Positions 25,065 to 33,332 of a stretch of DNA of 64,000 bases are shown one piece after another. The translations under genes and the position numbers were made by a program. Every line of letters starts with the position of its first letter. Position 1 is the first letter of the stretch. The DNA is from Pseudomonas abieticivorans (lineage in GTDB: Bacteria > Pseudomonadota > Gammaproteobacteria > Pseudomonadales > Pseudomonadaceae). The DNA is taken from contig NZ_CP094975.1 in NCBI RefSeq assembly GCF_023509015.1, positions 2,489,501 through 2,553,500 of the forward strand. Reading direction: 5' to 3'. The notes below the pieces were generated by a model. It made no database searches. It was not told the DNA's origin and worked only from the letters and a program-made list of their open reading frames with translations.

Positions 25065-26681
25065 TCAGGCCTCATCGTCAATCCTTCGGCTGGCCAGGCG
25101 CCGACCTCGGGTGACCAGTTCGGTGAACTGACGGGCGTTAAGCGGGTGAGCAAACAGCCAACCTTGGCCGAAATTCACCCCTTCGCTATTGAGCAACAGC
25201 GCTTGGGCCTCGTACTCGATCCCTTCGGCGATCACCCGCAATTGCAAGGCATGGGCCATGCGAATGATATGCGGCGCGACGCCACTGCTGGCAGCGTCAT
25301 GGCCCAGGGCATCGATAAATGCCTTGTCGATCTTCAGGCAATCCACCGGCAAAGTCTGCAAGTAAGCCAGGCTGCAATACCCCGTGCCAAAATCATCGAT
25401 CAGCACCTGGTGCCCGACATCGCGCAAGGCTTGCAGGTTATCCCGCGCCACCACCACATCGATCAGCCCTCGCTCGGTCACCTCAAAGGCTATCTGCCGG
25501 GCACTCACCCGATGCAACGCCAGCAGGCGCGCCACCACCAAGCCGATGCGCGGGATCATCACATCGCAGGCGGCCAGGTTTACCGAGATATAGAGTTGTG
25601 GGTTGGAGCGCAGCAATTGCCCCAGTTGTTCAAGCAATTGCTGCAAGACAAAGTCAGTGATTTCACGAATCTGCCCGGTATTTTCCGCCAACGGTATGAA
25701 CAGGTCGGGGCTGGTCAGCGTGCCATCCGGGCGACGCCATCGCACCAACGCTTCGGCACCCACGCATCGTCGGCTATTGAGATCGAAGATCGGCTGGTAC
25801 AACACCTTCAACTCACCACGACGCAGGGCGCCTTGCAGCTCACCACTCAAGGAGCTGCGCTGGCGCGCCAGTTGCAGCACCAGCCAACCGACGAACGCCG
25901 CTATCAACAAGCTGGCGGGAAACAGCAGCCATAACCCCAGGTTCATCTTTGGCAGCAAACTGGTCCGGGGGGTAATCAACACCAGTTGGTAATCCGGCGA
26001 CTTGGTCGACATGCGGTAAATAAGCTTGTCGTGGGTCACCAGCAGGGCCTCGCTGGAGGCCGGCGGCCAATCCCGCGTGGGAGGCCAGGGCTGTTCCGGG
26101 CCCAGCACCGGTACGGCACGGCGGCCTTTATCAAGCACCACCAACAGGCTGCCATTGGGCGGCAGATCGACCACATCGGTAAGGTGCCCGCGTGAAGTCG
26201 AGACGCGAAACTTGCCGCGGCCCAGCATCAGGGCGGCCAGGTTGTCGTTGGGCTGGGTGGTAGTGTTGAGCCAGTAGCTGTAGGTAGGGCCCTTGATATC
26301 CGGTGACCGGACTGTTTCGGCGCGCTCGCCCGGGCGATTGGAGCAGGACTGCTCGCCGTCGATAAACGAGGCTTCGAAGATGAATCGGTAATCGAAACCC
26401 ACTTGCTGCAGCACGCTTTTCATCTTGGCGTCGCAACGGCGAAGCGGCTGCTCGTCGAGCTCATCGACGCCCTCGCGCAGCTGGCCAAATATCTGTTCAA
26501 GGCGCTCCAGAAAGCGTTCGCCGCGGGCATTCATCTGCTCGCTTTCGGCCTGTTCCAATTGATGCCAGACCAGCCCGAAACTCGCGCCAAGCAACAATGC
26601 CGCACTGACCACGACAGCGATCATCGCCAACAGCCAGGGGCGATGCAAAGCGCTGCGAAAACGCACGGAGGCGGAAGGCAT
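25065..26681 (-). CDS. Cyclic-di-GMP phosphodiesterase with CSS-motif sensor and EAL domain
   Basis: A 538-residue inner-membrane protein. A membrane helix at ~18-42 and a second at ~245-265 enclose a periplasmic CSS-type sensor with conserved cysteines ('RRCDAKMKSVL', 'EQSCSNRPG'), the kind regulated by DsbA/DsbB redox state in E. coli. The EAL domain has 'GAEALVRWRRPDG', 'FEVTERG', 'DDFGTGYCSLAYLQ' and 'LKIDKAFI', so it should be active. The start is set at ATG 26681; TTG 26705 is the alternative. It is convergent with kinB. DsbA is encoded about 4 kb away. Confidence 0.87.
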   Translation of the reverse strand: MPSASVRFRSALHRPWLLAMIAVVVSAALLLGASFGLVWHQLEQAESEQMNARGERFLERLEQIFGQLREGVDELDEQPLRRCDAKMKSVLQQVGFDYRFIFEASFIDGEQSCSNRPGERAETVRSPDIKGPTYSYWLNTTTQPNDNLAALMLGRGKFRVSTSRGHLTDVVDLPPNGSLLVVLDKGRRAVPVLGPEQPWPPTRDWPPASSEALLVTHDKLIYRMSTKSPDYQLVLITPRTSLLPKMNLGLWLLFPASLLIAAFVGWLVLQLARQRSSLSGELQGALRRGELKVLYQPIFDLNSRRCVGAEALVRWRRPDGTLTSPDLFIPLAENTGQIREITDFVLQQLLEQLGQLLRSNPQLYISVNLAACDVMIPRIGLVVARLLALHRVSARQIAFEVTERGLIDVVVARDNLQALRDVGHQVLIDDFGTGYCSLAYLQTLPVDCLKIDKAFIDALGHDAASSGVAPHIIRMAHALQLRVIAEGIEYEAQALLLNSEGVNFGQGWLFAHPLNARQFTELVTRGRRLASRRIDDEA

Positions 26682-26754
26682 GATGAATATCCAATTGAAT
26701 ACCAAAGGTATAGCAACTGGCTGGGAATTAGCCTGCCCCGTTGGGCAGACATCC

Positions 26755-27534
26755 TCACTTCATCGTGTTCAGTACCTGCAGGATCGCCGCTGTTTGCGCA
26801 TCGGGCTCGCCATCGAAACGGCTTGGGCGAAAGTGCATCTGGAAAGCCGCCAGCGCATGGCGAGTCGCAACGTCCAGCTCGCCGGTCTGCGGGGTGCCGC
26901 TATAGCCAAAACGGGCCAGTTCCTGTTGAAACCAGGTAATACTCGGCAGGTTCACGTCAAAACGAGCCTTTTGCTGGGCCACCGCACGCTCATCCGGCCA
27001 GATGCCGAAGCCTTTTGCCGCCAACCGCTTCCACGGGAACATCGGGCCTGGGTCCTGCTTGCGCAGCGGCGCGATGTCACTGTGGCCGATCACATGACGC
27101 GGCTCGATGTGGTTGCGCTTGACGATATCGGCGAGCAACGCCTCGACAGCCTCTATCTGCCCTTCGGTATACGGATACCACACACGGCCCGTGGGAGTGT
27201 CACTGAAACCCGGGTTGACGATTTCGATGCCGATGGAGCTGGAGTTCAGCCAGGTGCGGCCCTCCCACTCACTTTCGCCGGCATGCCAGGCGCGCAAGTT
27301 TTCATCCACCAGTTGGTACACCGTGGGCGGGTTTACCCCAACCAGGTAATGGGCGCTGACCTCGCCATGGGTCAGCAAGGCCAAGGAGCGTTGTTCGGAC
27401 GCAGAGGTATAGTGCATCACCACGAACTGGACGCGGTTGTCGTGGTTCACCGAAGGGTGGCTGCGGTCGATTTGCAGGCCGGTCGAGCAGCCCGCCAACA
27501 GCAACAGCAGCAAGGCACTGGTAAGCAGTTTCAT
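26755..27534 (-). CDS. ampDh2: N-acetylmuramoyl-L-alanine amidase, AmpDh2-like lipoprotein
   Basis: A 259-residue lipoprotein with lipobox LLAGC (Cys15 region). The amidase_2 domain has zinc-ligand patterns 'QFVVMHYTSA', 'WHAGESEWEGR' and 'HVIGHSDIAPLRKQDPG', and a C-terminal peptidoglycan-binding domain (residues ~190-255, 'ITWFQQELARFGYSGTPQTGELD'). It cuts the bond between MurNAc and the stem peptide in the outer-membrane-facing periplasm. A longer in-frame reading exists, but the lipoprotein signal fixes the start at 27534. A T7 run sits directly before the ATG and no clear ribosome site is seen. Confidence 0.88.
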   Translation of the reverse strand: MKLLTSALLLLLLAGCSTGLQIDRSHPSVNHDNRVQFVVMHYTSASEQRSLALLTHGEVSAHYLVGVNPPTVYQLVDENLRAWHAGESEWEGRTWLNSSSIGIEIVNPGFSDTPTGRVWYPYTEGQIEAVEALLADIVKRNHIEPRHVIGHSDIAPLRKQDPGPMFPWKRLAAKGFGIWPDERAVAQQKARFDVNLPSITWFQQELARFGYSGTPQTGELDVATRHALAAFQMHFRPSRFDGEPDAQTAAILQVLNTMK

Positions 27535-27650
27535 AAAAAAACGACGATAACCTGATGGGCAGTAATGCAATAGCATAACGTACTGCCCGGCCGCCCTGTG
27601 GATTAAACAGCGGCAAAAAATGTCAGCCAAACGCCGCTGAGCGCCGATAA

Positions 27651-29657
27651 TCAGCCGGGTTCGATGCGGTTACGGCCGCTGCTCTTGGCCCGGTACAACG
27701 CCTCGTCGGCACGTTTGAGCACCCATTCACTGCGTTCACCGGCGCGAAACGCGGCGATCCCGATCGATACGGTGATGGTGACGCGCTGGCCCTTGAAGTG
27801 GAAGGGACAGGCCTCGATGGCAGCGCGCATCAGGTCAGCCAGGCGCACGCCGTCTGGTAGTTGGGTGGCGGGGATCATCATGACGAACTCCTCGCCGCCA
27901 AAGCGCGCAATGAAGTCGCCAGGGCGCAGGCGCTTGCGCAATTCGTTAGCGATGATCTTCAGCACCTTGTCGCCGGCCAGGTGACCATAACTGTCGTTGA
28001 TGCGCTTGAAATGATCCAGGTCGAGCATGGCCAGCAGCAAGTCGCCACCGCCCTGTTGCCAGCGCTCTACCTCCTGGTCCAGCCGCTCGGACCAGGCAGC
28101 GCGGTTGGGCAGGCCGGTCAGCGGGTCGATCAGGGCCTTCTGGCGCTGCTCCTCGAGGTGTTCACGGTAACCTTGGGCTTCCTGCTCCATGCTTGCCACC
28201 CGTTCGGCCAAGCCTTGCAGGCGCGTGGCAATCTCTTGCTCGCGGGCATCGCGCTCGCGCTGGTGGGTGTCCATGGTACCCAGCAGGCCCTCCAGGCGGT
28301 TATCCAGGATGTGCTTGAGGCTGTCGACGTCGGTGGCCTGCTGCACGCTGCTTTGCAGGTCATCGACGTGTTCGCGCAACTGGCTGTCCATGTCGCGGGC
28401 CGCCAGGCGGCTATCAGCGTGACCCTCGCTGGCCGCTTGCAGGTGACTCTGAAAAGAGTCGAGTCGCTCGTTGAGCTGCTTGAGGTAAACCTCGAAATCA
28501 TGCTGGCCGCTGTCGTTGATCGCCAGCATCAGAGTTGCCAGGTCATCGAGGATCGGCAGCAACTCGTACCAGTTCAAACCGTGCTTGAGCCGCGCCTGCA
28601 TGGCCTCGGCCTGGGGCCGGTGGCGCTCGGGCAGGGTCAGGTCATCGAGCAACCCGAGCAGGGTGTCTTCGATATGCGCGGCGACCGAGCTGTAGGAAGG
28701 CTCCGGGGAATCGGGCAGGGCGTAGTGCAGCTCCTCGTCCGAAGCTTGCGGGTCCATGGCGGCAATCGCCTCGGCCATCACGCTTGGCAGCGGCAGGCTG
28801 TCGAGAAATACCGGGGTAGCGGTCGCCTGGGGCGCGGCTTGGGGCTCGACGGGCTCGGCGTGTGGCTCGGGCGTTGCCGGCGGTGCTGGCGTTTGCGCCG
28901 CCTCTATCACCGCCGGCCCCTCAGGCGTCAGCGTGATAATGGGGGCCGGTTCCTGTGCAGGCTCCTGCAGTGGCTCAACCGCAGGCGTCGGCAGCAACTC
29001 GGCGGGAGCGACCACCAGCACCGGGGCGCTGGCAGCGGGCAACTCGGCGGCCACCTCAAGCTCAGGCGAAGCCTGCACCATGGGCGGCAAGTTGCCGTCT
29101 GCATCCGTCATCGCCGCCGGCTCGGCAGCAACCTCGCGGTGGCCAAACAGGCGCTGGAACAACCCTGGGCGGTCCTCGCCCTCGCTGGGTTCCAGTTGCG
29201 CCAGCGCCTGCCCCTGCAGATTGCTGAGCTCACTGAGCAGCAAAGGGATCTCGCGGCTTTGGCTGGCACGGTCCTCGACCTGCTTGGCGAACTTCTTCAG
29301 CGGCCGGCTCACGTCCTTGTGCAAGGGCAGGGTTTGCAACTGCGCCGCCAGCGCGGTCAATGCCGTGCTGATCTGACCGACGCGGGTCTCGCGACGCTGC
29401 TCGGAATCGAGCACGGCCTTTTCCAGGCGCGGGATCAAGCCGGCAAGCCCGGCGTCCATGTCATCGGTGCGCACGATCTCGCGCATTTCCTTCATGCACA
29501 GGTCGACAGCCTTGTCACTGCCTTCGGCAGCCAGAGTGCTGCGCACCAGACCGCGACGTAACAGGTCGAGACGGGCGTTCCAGCGCCGTTCGAGCTTGTC
29601 TTGCTGCTCGATGCTCTTGAGGTATTTTTCTTTCCAGCGCTGAGCTTCGTCGGTCAT
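27651..29657 (-). CDS. GGDEF diguanylate cyclase (DgcH-like) with long helical N terminus
   Basis: A 668-residue cytosolic protein. Residues 1-175 are helical, residues ~195-290 are rich in Pro, Ala and Glu (a linker), residues ~330-510 are helical with coiled-coil character, and the GGDEF domain fills the last ~165 residues. The active site is GGEEF at 587-591, and an RxxD inhibitory site (RPGD, 578-581) lies five residues before it, so product inhibition is expected. Its ATG overlaps the stop of the EEP gene upstream (ATGA). The position matches the locus of the core-genome cyclase DgcH. Confidence 0.85.
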   Translation of the reverse strand: MTDEAQRWKEKYLKSIEQQDKLERRWNARLDLLRRGLVRSTLAAEGSDKAVDLCMKEMREIVRTDDMDAGLAGLIPRLEKAVLDSEQRRETRVGQISTALTALAAQLQTLPLHKDVSRPLKKFAKQVEDRASQSREIPLLLSELSNLQGQALAQLEPSEGEDRPGLFQRLFGHREVAAEPAAMTDADGNLPPMVQASPELEVAAELPAASAPVLVVAPAELLPTPAVEPLQEPAQEPAPIITLTPEGPAVIEAAQTPAPPATPEPHAEPVEPQAAPQATATPVFLDSLPLPSVMAEAIAAMDPQASDEELHYALPDSPEPSYSSVAAHIEDTLLGLLDDLTLPERHRPQAEAMQARLKHGLNWYELLPILDDLATLMLAINDSGQHDFEVYLKQLNERLDSFQSHLQAASEGHADSRLAARDMDSQLREHVDDLQSSVQQATDVDSLKHILDNRLEGLLGTMDTHQRERDAREQEIATRLQGLAERVASMEQEAQGYREHLEEQRQKALIDPLTGLPNRAAWSERLDQEVERWQQGGGDLLLAMLDLDHFKRINDSYGHLAGDKVLKIIANELRKRLRPGDFIARFGGEEFVMMIPATQLPDGVRLADLMRAAIEACPFHFKGQRVTITVSIGIAAFRAGERSEWVLKRADEALYRAKSSGRNRIEPG

Positions 29658-30532
29658 GCAAGGGGTCTGCGTGGTGGCGGGCTCAGCACGGGAAATGCGT
29701 CAGCCCTCAAGGAGTCGGGCAAGCGGATCTCTACCGCGACGGGCAGATGATCGGAAATCGGTTGGGCCAGCACCTGCACCCGTTCAAGGGTCAGGGTAGG
29801 GCTCAGGAGTATGTGATCAAGGCAACGCTTTGGTCGCCAGCTGGGGAACGTCGCCTCGATCTGCGGTGCCAGCAGGCCCAGGTCACGCAGGGGCGAGCTC
29901 AGCAGCAGGTCATTGGCGTGGGTGTTCATGTCGCCCATCAGGACCTGATGGCGGTAGCCGCCGATCAACTCACGAATGTAGGCCAATTGCCGGGTACGCA
30001 CCTTGGCACCCAGCGCCAAGTGCATCATGACCACCACCAGGGCGTCTGGCCCTTCGCCGAAGCGCGCCAGGATAGCGCCACGGCCAGCCGGGCCGGGCAG
30101 GGGGTGGTCTTCAAGGCTCGCGGGGCGCAGGCGGCTGAGCACGCCATTGCTGTGCTGGGCCAGCTTGCCAAGGTTGCGGTTGAGCTGCTGGTACCAGTAG
30201 GGGAAAGCCCCGAGCTGGGCCAGGTACTCGACTTGATTGACGTAGCCCGAGCGCAGGCTGCCGCCGTCCACTTCCTGCAGCGCTACCAGGTCGAAGTCAC
30301 CGAGCAGGGCGCCGATCTTTTGCAGGTTGTTGGCGCGGCCCACATGGGGCAGCACGTGCTGCCAACTGCGGGTCAGGTAGTGACGAAAGCGCTCGGTGCT
30401 GTTGCCGACCTGGATATTGAAGCTGAGCAGACGCAGGCGGCCGTCTTCGGGAAGGCCGCTGGCCAATAGATGGTGTTCGTTGACCTGCGCATCCGGCAGG
30501 CCAACCCCACGTTCAGTTCTCCAGCGAGGCAC
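29654..30532 (-). CDS. Endonuclease/exonuclease/phosphatase (EEP) family protein
   Basis: A 292-residue protein with the EEP fold: '[12 protein letters not shown]' (metal-binding Asn), '[17 protein letters not shown]' (catalytic Glu), '[14 protein letters not shown]' (Asp-x-Asn), 'CLDHILLS' and '[10 protein letters not shown]' (Asp-His). The substrate (nucleic acid, phospholipid or inositol phosphate) cannot be told. No signal peptide is seen. The start is GTG 30532, 18 bases after the dsbA stop, and the stop overlaps the cyclase gene, so dsbA-EEP-cyclase may be one transcript. Confidence 0.85.
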   Translation of the reverse strand: MPRWRTERGVGLPDAQVNEHHLLASGLPEDGRLRLLSFNIQVGNSTERFRHYLTRSWQHVLPHVGRANNLQKIGALLGDFDLVALQEVDGGSLRSGYVNQVEYLAQLGAFPYWYQQLNRNLGKLAQHSNGVLSRLRPASLEDHPLPGPAGRGAILARFGEGPDALVVVMMHLALGAKVRTRQLAYIRELIGGYRHQVLMGDMNTHANDLLLSSPLRDLGLLAPQIEATFPSWRPKRCLDHILLSPTLTLERVQVLAQPISDHLPVAVEIRLPDSLRADAFPVLSPPPRRPLA

Positions 30533-30550
30533 GATGGCCGCCCTGCCTGC

Positions 30551-31201
30551 TTACTTGGACGCGCTCTTCATGGCAGCGCGTTCCTTGGCGATCAACTGGT
30601 CAGCCACTTGCAGCGTCTGCTCTGGACCACCGGAGGTGCCCAGGTCGAAACGGTATTTGCCGTTGACGATCATGGTCGGTACGCCTGATACCTGGTAAGC
30701 CTGGGCCAGCGCCTTGTCCTTCTTGACCATGCCGGCCACGGCGAAGGAGTTGTAGGTTTCCAGGAACTTGTTCTTGTCCACGCCCTGGGTGACGAGGAAG
30801 TCCGCCATCTCTTCAGGGGTCTTGAACATCTTGTGTTCTTTGTGGATAGCGTCGAACACGGCGGTGTGGACCTTGTGCTCCACACCCATGGCTTCCAGGG
30901 TCACGAACATTTGCCCGTGTACGTCCCAGATGCCGCCGAACATGGCCGGGATACGCACGAAGTGCACGTCGGATGGCAGTTTCTCGATCCACGGGTTGAT
31001 GGTCGGTTCAAAGGCGTAGCAGTGCGGGCAGCCATACCAGAACAACTCGACCACTTCGATCTTGCCCGGCTCGGAAACCGGCACGGCGCTCGACAGCTCG
31101 ACATATTGCTTGCCAGCTTCCAGCGGCACGTCGGCGGCCTGGGCGGTGATGCCAAACAGGCTGGCAGCGACCAGGGCGACGCCGAGAATCAGATTACGCA
31201 T
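30551..31201 (-). CDS. dsbA: Thiol:disulfide interchange protein DsbA
   Basis: A 216-residue periplasmic oxidase that introduces disulfide bonds. It has a signal peptide (residues 1-22, cleavage after AQA), the redox motif C58-P-H-C61 in 'ELFWYGCPHCYAFEP', the helical insert, and the cis-proline loop 'SGVPTMIVNGKY'. AGGAG lies before the ATG. The downstream EEP gene begins 18 bases after the stop. Confidence 0.93.
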   Translation of the reverse strand: MRNLILGVALVAASLFGITAQAADVPLEAGKQYVELSSAVPVSEPGKIEVVELFWYGCPHCYAFEPTINPWIEKLPSDVHFVRIPAMFGGIWDVHGQMFVTLEAMGVEHKVHTAVFDAIHKEHKMFKTPEEMADFLVTQGVDKNKFLETYNSFAVAGMVKKDKALAQAYQVSGVPTMIVNGKYRFDLGTSGGPEQTLQVADQLIAKERAAMKSASK

Positions 31202-31298
31202 GCTTTACTCCTGAGCAAAAAATAATCGCCTTGTTGCGACTGCCACTGAGACAGGTCGTAACAAGATTCAGTTCGCTAGTGTAACGGCAGATATGACG

Positions 31299-31326
31299 AA
31301 AAAGGGCGGCCGCCGCCACCCTTTTT
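31299..31326 (-). terminator. Rho-independent terminator of cytochrome c4 gene
   Basis: AAAAAGGG (31299-31306) pairs with CCCTTTTT (31319-31326), with extra G/C pairing inside. On the minus strand it ends in CCCTTTTTCGTC, 31 bases after the cc4 stop, separating it from dsbA. Confidence 0.8.
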
Positions 31327-31356
31327 GAATGTTTCATTTCGAGATGCGACGAAGAC

Positions 31357-31962
31357 TCAGTGCAGCCCCTGCACGTAGGAGGCAATGGCTTCCATGTCTT
31401 TATTGCTCAATTTGGCAGCAATGCTGCGCATCACCATGGTGTCGCCGTCGTTGGTACGGTTGCCTTCGCGAAAGTCCGTCAGTTGCTTGGCAACGTACTG
31501 CGCGTGCTGGCCACTGAGGTGCGGGAAGCCGGCAGCAGCGTTGCCCGCGCCATTGGGCGAATGGCAACCGGTGCAGGCCGGCATGCCCTGGTCGAGCTTG
31601 CCACCGCGAAACAGCGCTTCGCCCTTGGCTACCAGGTTGGGGTCGGCGGCGCCCACGCTGCCTTTTTGGCTGGCGAAGTAGGCGGCAAGATCATCCAGAT
31701 CCTGATCACTGAGGTTGGTCAAAAGGCCAGTCATTTCCAGCACTTGGCGCTTGCCCGACTTGATGTCGTGAAGCTGTTTGTCCAGGTAGCGTTCACCCTG
31801 GCCAGCCAGCTTGGGAAAATTGGGCGCCATGCTATTGCCATCGGGCCCGTGGCAGGCACCACAGACAGCGGCCTTGGCTTGCCCGGCAGCGGCATCCCCG
31901 GCCGCGTGGGCCGCTCCAGCCAGGCCCAGTGTCAACAGCAGACTCACTATTATTTTAGTCAT
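31357..31962 (-). CDS. cc4: Diheme cytochrome c4
   Basis: A 201-residue periplasmic electron carrier with a signal peptide (cleavage after AHA) and two homologous cytochrome c domains. Heme motifs are C34-G-A-C37-H38 and 'CTGCH' in the second half; the axial methionines are in 'EMTGLL' and 'VMRSIA' regions. Cytochrome c4 passes electrons to cbb3/aa3-type oxidases. Its ATG overlaps the stop of the decayed cytochrome c5 reading frame (TGATG). In other pseudomonads the same pair (c5-c4) is intact. Confidence 0.92.
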   Translation of the reverse strand: MTKIIVSLLLTLGLAGAAHAAGDAAAGQAKAAVCGACHGPDGNSMAPNFPKLAGQGERYLDKQLHDIKSGKRQVLEMTGLLTNLSDQDLDDLAAYFASQKGSVGAADPNLVAKGEALFRGGKLDQGMPACTGCHSPNGAGNAAAGFPHLSGQHAQYVAKQLTDFREGNRTNDGDTMVMRSIAAKLSNKDMEAIASYVQGLH

Positions 31963-32249
31963 CAGCTAATCCAACTACGGCTAAGGGTGAAAGATCGGCG
32001 CCGAAGCCTCGTGCCGCTCATCCAGTGAATGACGGCTTGGTAGTGTTCGGCACTGCAGTCCATGCACAATCCACGCGGCGGCATAGCCTTGTAACCCTGA
32101 ACAACGTGCTGCAAACGCGAACTCACTCCCCGCGCGAGCCTTGGCACCCACGCGGCGGGTTTCGTTATGAAGACGCTAGCACCTGCCAGCCGTTTCGTCA
32201 TAAAACGACGTGCATCAGGGCCAGGAACAGCATTCGCAGCAATCTGCAA
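31962..32249 (-). pseudogene. Decayed cytochrome c5-like gene
   Basis: The reading frame contains a good cytochrome c5 C-terminal half ('KPAAWVPRLARGVSSRLQHV', 'GYKAMPPRGLCMDCSAEHYQ', 'AVIHWMSG'), but no CxxCH heme motif and no signal peptide. A signal-peptide-like start (MLFLALMHVVL, from ATG 32233) is in another frame and stops at 32198. In the third frame the expected heme region reads YDETAGRC-stop-RLHNE, a trace of C-x-x-C-H. Frameshifts and substitutions near 32150-32210 best explain this. It lies directly upstream of cc4, where c5 is found in relatives. The alternative is a shortened non-heme protein. Confidence 0.6.
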
Positions 32250-32383
32250 GAGCCCCCTGTATGCTTCACCCTACGCTGGGACAAAGCACACACTAAATCT
32301 ACGGCATTATATACTTACGCCCAAGAAACGGAAACGAACCGCCTGCCAGCCCCGAGCCTGGCACCGCCCACACCGGAAATCAC
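32250..32383. other. Intergenic region upstream of engB
   Basis: Divergent spacer between the decayed c5 gene and engB. TATACT at 32310-32315 is a possible plus-strand -10 box without a clear -35. Nothing else is seen. Confidence 0.4.
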
Positions 32384-33016
32384 ATGCAAGTCAAAAACCC
32401 CATCCTCGGTCTGTGCCAACAGGCTACCTTCGCGCTCAGTGCCGCCAAAGTCGATCAGTGCCCTGACGACCTGGGCTTTGAAGTGGCCTTCGCCGGCCGC
32501 TCCAACGCCGGCAAATCCAGCGCCCTGAACACCCTGACCCACGCCAGCCTGGCCCGCACCTCGAAAACCCCGGGGCGTACCCAACTGCTGAACTTCTTTA
32601 CCCTGGACGACGACCGCCGCCTGGTCGACCTGCCAGGTTACGGCTATGCCAAGGTGCCGATCCCGCTCAAGCAGCACTGGCAGCGCCACCTGGAAGCCTA
32701 CCTGGGCAGCCGTGAAAGCCTGAAGGGCCTGATTTTGATGATGGACATCCGTCATCCAATGACCGACTTCGACCAACTGATGCTGGACTGGTCGATCGCC
32801 AGCAAGATGCCCATGCATATCCTGCTGACCAAGGCCGACAAGCTGACCTACGGCGCGGCCAAGAACACCTTGCTCAAGGTGCAGTCGGAAATCCGCAAGG
32901 GCTGGGGTGATGCCGTGAGCATCCAGTTGTTCTCCGCGCCCAAGCGCATGGGCCTGGAAGACGCCTATGCTGTATTGGCACGCTGGATGGAACTGCCGGA
33001 CAAGGTCGAGGAATAA
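32384..33016 (+). CDS. engB: Ribosome biogenesis GTPase EngB (YihA/YsxC)
   Basis: A 210-residue P-loop GTPase needed for 50S subunit assembly. G1 '[12 protein letters not shown]', G2 threonine in 'SKTPGRTQ', G3 'DLPGYGYA', G4 'TKADKL' and G5 'SAPKRMG' are all present, as is the EngB-specific 'GRTQLLNFF'. The ATG begins MQVKNP, typical of the family. It stands before polA with the ErsA-type sRNA in between, the conserved arrangement in pseudomonads. Confidence 0.93.
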   Translation: MQVKNPILGLCQQATFALSAAKVDQCPDDLGFEVAFAGRSNAGKSSALNTLTHASLARTSKTPGRTQLLNFFTLDDDRRLVDLPGYGYAKVPIPLKQHWQRHLEAYLGSRESLKGLILMMDIRHPMTDFDQLMLDWSIASKMPMHILLTKADKLTYGAAKNTLLKVQSEIRKGWGDAVSIQLFSAPKRMGLEDAYAVLARWMELPDKVEE

Positions 33017-33023
33017 CGCAAGC

Positions 33024-33049
33024 GCCTGCCGTTCGCTCAAACGGCAGGC
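33024..33049 (+). terminator. Hairpin downstream of engB
   Basis: A perfect 10-bp stem GCCTGCCGTT (33024-33033) / AACGGCAGGC (33040-33049) lies 8 bases after the engB stop. On the plus strand it is followed by A8, not T, so it is not a classical terminator for engB. On the minus strand it is just beyond the T8 end of the sRNA. Confidence 0.45.
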
Positions 33050-33050
33050 A

Positions 33051-33182
33051 AAAAAAACCCCGGACTTCGTATGGGGAGGGGGAAGTTCGGGGTTCAAGGT
33101 CCGGACCGCTAGGGCGGGGTCCAGATTTATCTGCCAACACTTAACACAACATAGGAGCATCGAACGGCTTCACCAGCCATTC
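33051..33182 (-). ncRNA. ersA: ErsA/Spot42-like small RNA
   Basis: The polA-engB spacer encodes on the minus strand a predicted ~132-nt RNA. The 3' end is a strong terminator: CCCCGAACTTC and GAAGTCCGGGG (33092 to 33058) followed by T8 (33057-33050). The 5' end is set by an envelope-stress type promoter at 33189-33217. Position between polA and engB and the ~132-nt length match ErsA of P. aeruginosa, an Hfq-binding sRNA controlled by AlgU (sigma-22). The unpaired pyrimidine-rich CCCCCTCCCC loop is a likely target-binding region. Confidence 0.8.
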
Positions 33183-33188
33183 AGTTAC

Positions 33189-33217
33189 TCTGAGTCGTGG
33201 TTCACGGGTTTAGTTCC
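33189..33217 (-). promoter_or_regulatory. AlgU/RpoE-type promoter of the sRNA
   Basis: On the minus strand GGAACTA (33217-33211) and TCAGA (33193-33189) are spaced 17 bases apart, close to the sigma-22/sigma-E consensus GAACTT-N16/17-TCTGA. The predicted start is near 33182. Confidence 0.7.
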
Positions 33218-33276
33218 GCAAAAGGTTCAAATCAGTTTGGTCTAAATGTGTCGATTTTCAGAACCGAGGTGTCTGG

Positions 33277-33320
33277 TTCGCGGATGAATCCGCTCCTACA
33301 GGAGCTTATTCATCCGCGAA
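33277..33320. repeat. REP element between ersA and polA
   Basis: TTCGCGGATGAATCCGCTCC ... TTATTCATCCGCGAA forms an imperfect inverted repeat 12 bases downstream of the polA stop (minus strand), where it may act as a 3' stabiliser. Confidence 0.85.
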
Positions 33321-33332
33321 GGCGTCACTCGA

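Noticed and set aside
27861..29561. A 566-codon plus-strand frame opposite the GGDEF gene
   Set aside because: Antisense shadow; repetitive Leu/Gln/Arg composition.
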